DNA of 16,458 nucleotides from DATJSJ01 sp035504175 (lineage in GTDB: Bacteria > Pseudomonadota > Alphaproteobacteria > Acetobacterales > Acetobacteraceae): positions 1 through 16,458 of the forward strand of contig DATJSJ010000044.1 in assembly GCA_035504175.1 (NCBI GenBank), in the 5' to 3' direction. The notes beneath the pieces are model-generated. The model did no database searches and was not told where the DNA came from. It saw only the letters and a program-made list of their open reading frames with translations. Position 1 is the stretch's first letter; each line of letters begins with the position of its first letter. This document shows, piece after piece, positions 10,786 through 16,458 of this stretch. The position numbers and the translations under genes were made by a program.

Positions 10786-13026
10786 GTGGATGGGCGAATG
10801 GCGGCGCCATCGTCGCGCGACGGCTCTCGCCCGGTGATGCGGGCCGGCCACAGTATTGCGGCGCAGCGACGGCCGGTTCTTCTTCCTTATCCGTTTCGCG
10901 GTCCGTTCGATTACAGTATTCCCACCGGGATGGCCGCAGCGCCCGGCGATATCGTGCTCGTGCCGCTGAACCGGCGCGAGGAGATCGGTGTCGTCTGGGA
11001 CGGCCCCACGGACCGCACGGTACCGGATGCCCGGCTGAAGCCGGTCAGCGCCGCGGTCGATGCGCCGCCGCTGACGGAGGCGCTGCGCAAGTTCGTCGAC
11101 TGGGTCGCCGCCTACACGCTGGCGACGCCCGGCGAAGTGCTGGCGATGGCGCTGCGGGTCAACCTGCTGCGCGTCGCGCCGGCACGAACCGGCTGGATGC
11201 TGGCCGCCGCCGCGCCGGAGGCCGGACGGCTGACCCCGGCGCGGGCGCGCATCGCCGCGGTGCTCGCCGATGGCCGGCCACGGAGCGCCGCGGCTCTTGC
11301 CCGCGCGGCCGGGGTCGGCGCCGCCGCGGTGCGCGGCATGGCGGATGCCGGATGGCTGCTCCCCGCCGCACTGCCGGTGGGGCCGGCCTTCGACTGGCCG
11401 GATCCGGCGCATCCGGGACCCGCCCTGTCGCAGGTCCAGGCGGCGGCCGCTGCGCATCTGCGCGCGGCGGTGGCGGCGCAGCGCTTCCGGGTCGATCTGC
11501 TCGACGGCGTCACCGGGTCGGGCAAGACCGAGGTCTATCTCGAGGCCGTCGCCGAATGCCTGCGCCAGGGCCGCCAGGCGCTGGTGCTGCTGCCGGAGAT
11601 CGCGCTCTCCTCGCAGTGGCTGGAGCGCTTCGAACGGCGCTTCGGCGTCGCTCCGGCGGTCTGGCATTCCGACCTGCCGGCGCGCACCCGCCGCACCACC
11701 TGGCGGGCGGTGGCGGAGGGCGCGGCGCCGGTCGTCGTGGGGGCGCGCTCGGCGCTGTTCCTGCCGTTTCCCGATCTCGGCCTCGTCGTCGTCGACGAGG
11801 AGCACGAGACTGCGTTCAAGCAGGAGGACGGCGTCATCTACCACGCGCGCGACATGGCGGTGGTGCGGGCGCGTCTGTCGGAAGCGCCGGCGATCCTGGT
11901 CTCCGCCACGCCGAGCCTGGAAACACTCGCCAATGTCGAGGCCGGGCGCTACGGCCACCTCACGCTCGCGGCACGACATGCCGGGGCGGCGATGCCCGAC
12001 GTCGCCGCGATCGATCTGCGTGCGATGCCGCCCGAGCGCGGCCGCTTCCTCGCGCCGCCGCTGATCGAGGCGATGCGGGCCACCCTCGCCCAAGGCGAGC
12101 AGGTGATGCTGTTCCTCAACCGTCGCGGCTTCGCGCCGCTGACGCTGTGCCGGGCCTGCGGGCACCGGATGCAATGTCCGAACTGCACGGCCTGGCTGGT
12201 CGAGCATCGCGCACGGCGCGTGCTGCAGTGTCACCATTGTGGCCATGCGGAGCCCATTCCTCCGAACTGCCCGAACTGTGACGCGGATCATACGCTCACC
12301 CCGGTAGGCCCGGGTGTGGAACGGATCACAGACGAGGCGGCGGAGACCTTCCCGGAGGCGCGGCGCCTGGTGATGGCGAGCGATACGATTCCGGGCCCGG
12401 ATGCCGCCGCGGCGGCGGCGGCGGCGATCGCGGCGCGCGAGATCGACCTCATCATCGGCACGCAGATCGTCGCCAAAGGCTGGCACTTTCCGCATCTGAC
12501 GCTGGTTGGCGTCGTCGATGCCGATCTCGGCCTGGCCGGCGGCGACCTGCGCGCCGCCGAGCGCACGGTGCAGTTGCTGCATCAGGTCGCGGGCCGGGCC
12601 GGCCGTGCCGAGGCGCCCGGCCGCGTGCTGTTGCAGACCTTCAGCCCGGAGCATCCGGTGATGCGGGCGCTGGTGCAGGGCGATCTCGCCGCCTTCATGC
12701 GCCGCGAAGCCGAGGAGCGGCGGCCCGGCCACTGGCCACCGTTCGGCCGGCTGGCCGCGCTGATCGTCAGTGCCGATACGGGGGAGGCGGCGGACGCGAC
12801 TGCGCGCGCGCTCGGCCGCACCGCACCGGCGGGCGAGGGGGTGGCGGTGCTCGGTCCGGCGCCGGCGCCGCTCGCGGTGCTGCGCGGGCGCCACCGGCGC
12901 CGGCTGCTGCTCAAGACGCGGCGCGACATCGCGGTGCAGCCGCTGCTCCGGACCTGGCTGGACCAGGTGGCGGTGCCCCGCGGGGTGCGCGTGGATGTCG
13001 ATGTCGACCCGGTCTCGTTCCTCTGA
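10786..13026 (+). CDS. priA: Primosomal protein N' (PriA, replication restart helicase)
   Basis: 3'→5' superfamily 2 DNA helicase that recognises stalled forks and reloads the replisome. The 746 residues are full length. The N-terminal DNA-binding part shows PVLLPYPFRGPFDYSIP. Walker A GVTGSGKT is at 241–248 and the DEEH box at 337–340. Eight cysteines (C455, C458, C464, C467, C482, C485, C495, C498) form the two zinc sites inserted in the helicase core. GTQIVAKGWHFPHLTLVGVV is motif V and HQVAGRAGRAE motif VI. A run of eight alanines (540–547), mostly GCG codons, sits between the zinc region and motif V. ATGs at 10786, 10798 and 10837 all precede the conserved region; AGGAAG before 10786 makes it plausible but not certain. 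It is divergent from DUF484–xerC and directly upstream of atpH, an order found in other alphaproteobacteria. Confidence 0.95.
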   Translation: MDGRMAAPSSRDGSRPVMRAGHSIAAQRRPVLLPYPFRGPFDYSIPTGMAAAPGDIVLVPLNRREEIGVVWDGPTDRTVPDARLKPVSAAVDAPPLTEALRKFVDWVAAYTLATPGEVLAMALRVNLLRVAPARTGWMLAAAAPEAGRLTPARARIAAVLADGRPRSAAALARAAGVGAAAVRGMADAGWLLPAALPVGPAFDWPDPAHPGPALSQVQAAAAAHLRAAVAAQRFRVDLLDGVTGSGKTEVYLEAVAECLRQGRQALVLLPEIALSSQWLERFERRFGVAPAVWHSDLPARTRRTTWRAVAEGAAPVVVGARSALFLPFPDLGLVVVDEEHETAFKQEDGVIYHARDMAVVRARLSEAPAILVSATPSLETLANVEAGRYGHLTLAARHAGAAMPDVAAIDLRAMPPERGRFLAPPLIEAMRATLAQGEQVMLFLNRRGFAPLTLCRACGHRMQCPNCTAWLVEHRARRVLQCHHCGHAEPIPPNCPNCDADHTLTPVGPGVERITDEAAETFPEARRLVMASDTIPGPDAAAAAAAAIAAREIDLIIGTQIVAKGWHFPHLTLVGVVDADLGLAGGDLRAAERTVQLLHQVAGRAGRAEAPGRVLLQTFSPEHPVMRALVQGDLAAFMRREAEERRPGHWPPFGRLAALIVSADTGEAADATARALGRTAPAGEGVAVLGPAPAPLAVLRGRHRRRLLLKTRRDIAVQPLLRTWLDQVAVPRGVRVDVDVDPVSFL

Positions 13027-13096
13027 CGGATCGGCCAGCCGGCGGGCGCAACCATCCGGTGGGGCAGGGCGGCGCCGGGGCGCGTGACCCATCCGG

Positions 13097-13115
13097 CCCC
13101 CGTGTTGCGCGGGGG
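13097..13115 (+). terminator. Hairpin between priA and atpH
   Basis: CCCCCG (13097–13102) pairs with CGGGGG (13110–13115); two further pairs (U–G and G–C) can close a TTG loop, giving an 8-pair stem followed by only two T residues. It lies 70 bases after the priA stop and could terminate priA transcription or shape the leader of readthrough RNA. It overlaps the candidate atp promoter, so one role may exclude the other. Confidence 0.3.
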
Positions 13116-13133
13116 TTGACCCCATGCTAGAGG
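13105..13133 (+). promoter_or_regulatory. atpHp: Candidate promoter of the atpHAGD operon
   Basis: TTGCGC (13105–13110) and TAGAGG (13128–13133) are 17 bases apart, and the -10 is preceded by TGC, an extended -10 TGn. A second -35-like hexamer TTGACC (13116–13121) has only a poor -10 partner 17 bases on. Either would initiate just upstream of a GTG at 13172 and would leave the ATG at 13124 within or near the promoter. Confidence 0.35.
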
Positions 13134-13171
13134 CCCGACCGTTCAGTTCAGGGGTGGGGCGGACCGGGATC

Positions 13172-13740
13172 GTGGCCTCGGATGGCGCGACAACTTCGTT
13201 CGGCGGCGGCCTCGCGGACCGTTACGCCAATGCGCTGTACGCACTGGCCGACGAACGCCACGAACTCGATGCCGTGATCGCGCAGATGGAAGCGCTGGGC
13301 CGGCTGATCGATTCGAGCCCGGAATTCCGTCGCCTGATGCACAGTCCGCTGATCGATCTGAACCAGGCGCGCAATGCGGCCCGGGCCGTGCTGGCGCAGG
13401 AAGGCTTCGGCGAGATCGTGCAGAATTTCGTCGGCGTGGTCGCCAGCAACCGTCGCCTTGCGGCGTTGCGCGGCATCGTCGCCACCTTCGCGTCCCTGGT
13501 GGCGCAGAAGCGCGGTGTCGTCACCGCCGAGGTCACGACCGCCCATCCGCTGAACGATGTGCAGCGCAGCCAGCTGCGCGCGCGCCTCATCGAGGCCGGG
13601 TACGGCAACGTCCATATGGAAGAGGCGGTCGATCCCAGCCTGCTCGGCGGGCTCGTCGTGCGGGTCGGCGCCCGGCTCTATGACACCAGCCTGAAATCCC
13701 GGCTGCAGCGCCTGCAGCACGCCATGAAGGGAGCCGCCTG

Positions 13741-13741
<1 letters not shown>
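13172..13741 (+). CDS. atpH: ATP synthase F1 delta subunit
   Basis: Delta subunit of F1Fo ATP synthase, which links the F1 hexamer to the peripheral stalk. From the GTG at 13172 it is 189 residues (MASDGATTSFGGGLADRYAN…), normal for the family. The N-terminal helical domain shows LADRYANALYALADE and the FRRLMHSPLI region; the C-terminal part has VTTAHPLNDVQRSQLRARL and ends VDPSLLGGLVVRVGARLYD. An in-frame ATG at 13124 would add 16 residues (MLEARPFSSGVGRTGI) that do not resemble the family and overlap promoter-like sequence, so I prefer the GTG; the Shine–Dalgarno match for either start is weak. The TGA overlaps the atpA ATG by one base, implying translational coupling. Confidence 0.92.
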
Positions 13742-15273
<1,532 letters not shown>

Positions 15274-15286
15274 CCCTGGCGCGGTC

Positions 15287-16168
15287 ATGCCCAGCCTCAA
15301 AGCCCTCCGCGCGCGCATCAACAGCGTCAAGTCGACGCGCAAGATCACCAGCGCGATGAAGATGGTGGCGGCGTCCAAGCTGCGCCGGGCGCAGTCCCAG
15401 GCGGAGGCGGCGCGCCCCTATGCCGACCGGATGGAACGGATGCTGGGGGCGCTGGCCGCCAGCGCCGCCGGCTCGCCGACCGCGCCGCAGATGCTGGTCG
15501 GCACCGGCAACGACCGGCGGCATCTGCTGGTCGCGATCACCGCCGATCGCGGCCTGGCCGGCGCGTTCAGCACCAATGTCGGCCGCACCACGCGCAACCT
15601 GGCGCGGCGGCTGGAGCAGGAAGGCAAGCAGGTCCGGATCCTGGCGGTCGGCCGCAAGGGCCGCGACTATCTCCGGCGCGAGTTCTCCGACCGGATGGCC
15701 GGCGACATCAACTTCGCCGGCCGCAAGCGCATCGAGTTCAGCGATGCCGCGGAGATCGGGCAGCGGATCGCCAAGCTGCTGACCGACGGCGAGATCGATG
15801 TCTGCACGGTGGTCTACAACCGCTTCCAGTCGGTGATCTCGCAGATCCCCACGGAGATGCAGGTGATCCCGCTGCCGCCGCCGGAGACACAGGCGGCGCA
15901 AGAGGGCCCGCGCGCGATCTATGAGTTCGAGCCCGACGAGGAGACGATCCTCGCCCGTCTGCTGCCGCAAAATCTGGCGATCCAGATCTTCCGTGCGCTG
16001 CTGGAGAGTGCCGCCGGCGAGCAGGGCGCGCGCATGACGGCGATGGACAACGCGACACGGAATGCCGGCGAGATGATCGACCGTCTGACGCTGAACTACA
16101 ACCGGACGCGCCAGGCGAACATCACCAAGGAACTGATCGAGATCATTTCCGGCGCCGAGGCGGTGTGA
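15287..16168 (+). CDS. atpG: ATP synthase F1 gamma subunit
   Basis: Central-stalk subunit that rotates inside α3β3 and couples proton flow to catalysis. The 293 residues are normal. The N-terminal helix MPSLKALRARINSVKSTRKI and ITSAMKMVAASKLRRAQ form half of the coiled-coil shaft. The C-terminal helix ARMTAMDNATRNAGEMIDRL, NYNRTRQANITKELIEIISG forms the other half. The Rossmann-like middle contains LVAITADRGLAGAFSTNVGR. The 13-base gap after atpA holds no strong Shine–Dalgarno sequence. It is separated from atpD by 164 bases that contain the second palindromic element. Confidence 0.97.
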   Translation: MPSLKALRARINSVKSTRKITSAMKMVAASKLRRAQSQAEAARPYADRMERMLGALAASAAGSPTAPQMLVGTGNDRRHLLVAITADRGLAGAFSTNVGRTTRNLARRLEQEGKQVRILAVGRKGRDYLRREFSDRMAGDINFAGRKRIEFSDAAEIGQRIAKLLTDGEIDVCTVVYNRFQSVISQIPTEMQVIPLPPPETQAAQEGPRAIYEFEPDEETILARLLPQNLAIQIFRALLESAAGEQGARMTAMDNATRNAGEMIDRLTLNYNRTRQANITKELIEIISGAEAV

Positions 16169-16174
16169 CAAAGA

Positions 16175-16282
16175 CCAGGGGCGCTGCCCCTGGACCCCGG
16201 CAGGAGACAGTCGTCCCCTGCACCCCTTTGACTTAAGTCATGGGGTCCGGGGCCCCGGCGGGTCCAGGGGCAAAGCCCCTGG
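16175..16282. repeat. Inverted-repeat element, copy 2 (atpG–atpD gap)
   Basis: This element is built from the same modules as 1619–1816. Outer hairpins CCAGGGGC/GCCCCTGG occur at 16175–16193 (loop GCT) and 16264–16282 (loop AAA). The AGTC-loop hairpin GCAGGAGAC/GTCCCCTGC lies at 16200–16221, with one mismatch. The right half lacks the second AGTC hairpin and has the perfect palindrome CCGGGGCCCCGG at 16247–16258 instead. The centre is the perfect 12-bp palindrome TGACTTAAGTCA (16229–16240). It begins seven bases after the atpG stop and fills most of the gap before atpD. Confidence 0.88.
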
Positions 16283-16293
16283 CCTTTCTTTCT
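16264..16293 (+). terminator. Hairpin plus T-rich tract inside the atp operon
   Basis: An 8-bp perfect stem (CCAGGGGC/GCCCCTGG, loop AAA) is followed directly by CCTTTCTTTCT (16283–16293), closer to a classic intrinsic terminator than the equivalent in copy 1. Full termination here would starve atpD, so a partial terminator, an RNA-processing site or a 3'-end stabiliser is more likely. Confidence 0.35.
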
Positions 16294-16332
16294 GATACGT
16301 GCGACGCAGGTCGCCAGGGGGAGCAGAACGCG

Positions 16333-16458
16333 ATGTCAGTGACCATGGAAAGCACCCGCAGCGGCAGCAACGTCGTCGGGCGCATCACGCAGATCCTCGG
16401 CGCGGTGGTGGACGTGCAGTTCGAGGGTGAGCTGCCCTTCATCCTGAACGCGCTGCAT
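16333..16458 (+). CDS. atpD: ATP synthase F1 beta subunit (3' truncated by window end)
   Basis: Catalytic subunit of F1. Only the first 42 codons are in the window. After a short variable leader (MSVTMESTRSGSN), VGRITQILGAVVDVQFEGEL is the conserved start of the N-terminal β-barrel of AtpD. AGGGGGAG at 16316–16323 gives a good Shine–Dalgarno sequence for the ATG at 16333; an in-frame ATG at 16345 is the alternative. The catalytic P-loop and the rest lie beyond the window. It is expected to be followed by atpC, as in other alphaproteobacterial F1 operons. Confidence 0.95.
   Translation, partial: MSVTMESTRSGSNVVGRITQILGAVVDVQFEGELPFILNALH

Noticed and set aside
10519..13125. An 868-codon leftward open frame opposite priA
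   Set aside because: It is a shadow frame over a gene whose eight zinc cysteines and helicase motifs are all in the + frame. Only its last 60 codons, outside priA, were kept as a low-confidence separate ORF.

Overview
The window is a high-GC, densely coded stretch of chromosome with housekeeping genes only. Protein sequences and gene order point to an alphaproteobacterium, probably Rhodospirillales/Acetobacteraceae: the TCA block sucCD–sucAB–lpd sits close to xerC–priA, and the ATP synthase F1 genes atpHAGD form a cluster without the F0 genes. The organism is inferred from recollection of family sequences and synteny; no search was run. Complete SucCD and 2-oxoglutarate dehydrogenase genes indicate a conventional oxidative TCA step here.

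Layout. Bases 1–1610 hold the 3' part of sucC and all of sucD (succinyl-CoA synthetase, 1-nt overlap). Bases 1611–1960 are a gap dominated by a large inverted-repeat element. Bases 1961–7633 encode the whole 2-oxoglutarate dehydrogenase complex (sucA E1, sucB E2, lpd E3), followed after 16 nt by pdxA (vitamin B6 synthesis). A convergent gap (8628–8946) separates pdxA from a leftward pair, a DUF484 gene and xerC, with xerC distal. A divergent gap (10523–10785) separates that pair from rightward priA (replication restart helicase). After a short gap with hairpin and promoter-like sequences, atpH, atpA, atpG and the first 42 codons of atpD follow, with a second inverted-repeat element between atpG and atpD.

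How the genes work together. SucAB–Lpd oxidise 2-oxoglutarate to succinyl-CoA and NADH; SucCD converts succinyl-CoA to succinate with nucleotide triphosphate formation; the NADH feeds the respiratory chain that drives the F1Fo ATP synthase encoded at the right end. XerC and PriA serve chromosome dimer resolution and replication restart.

I found no new multi-gene system. The most notable signal is non-coding: two related palindromic elements (1619–1816 and 16175–16282), each inside a core-metabolism operon. Both are built from the same two hairpin modules. The stem of one module changes by paired substitutions while its AGTC loop stays fixed, which suggests selection on structure. Lesser points are a possible 60-codon ORF coupled to the DUF484 gene, a promoter-like sequence pointing antisense into xerC, and an N-terminal start ambiguity in atpH.
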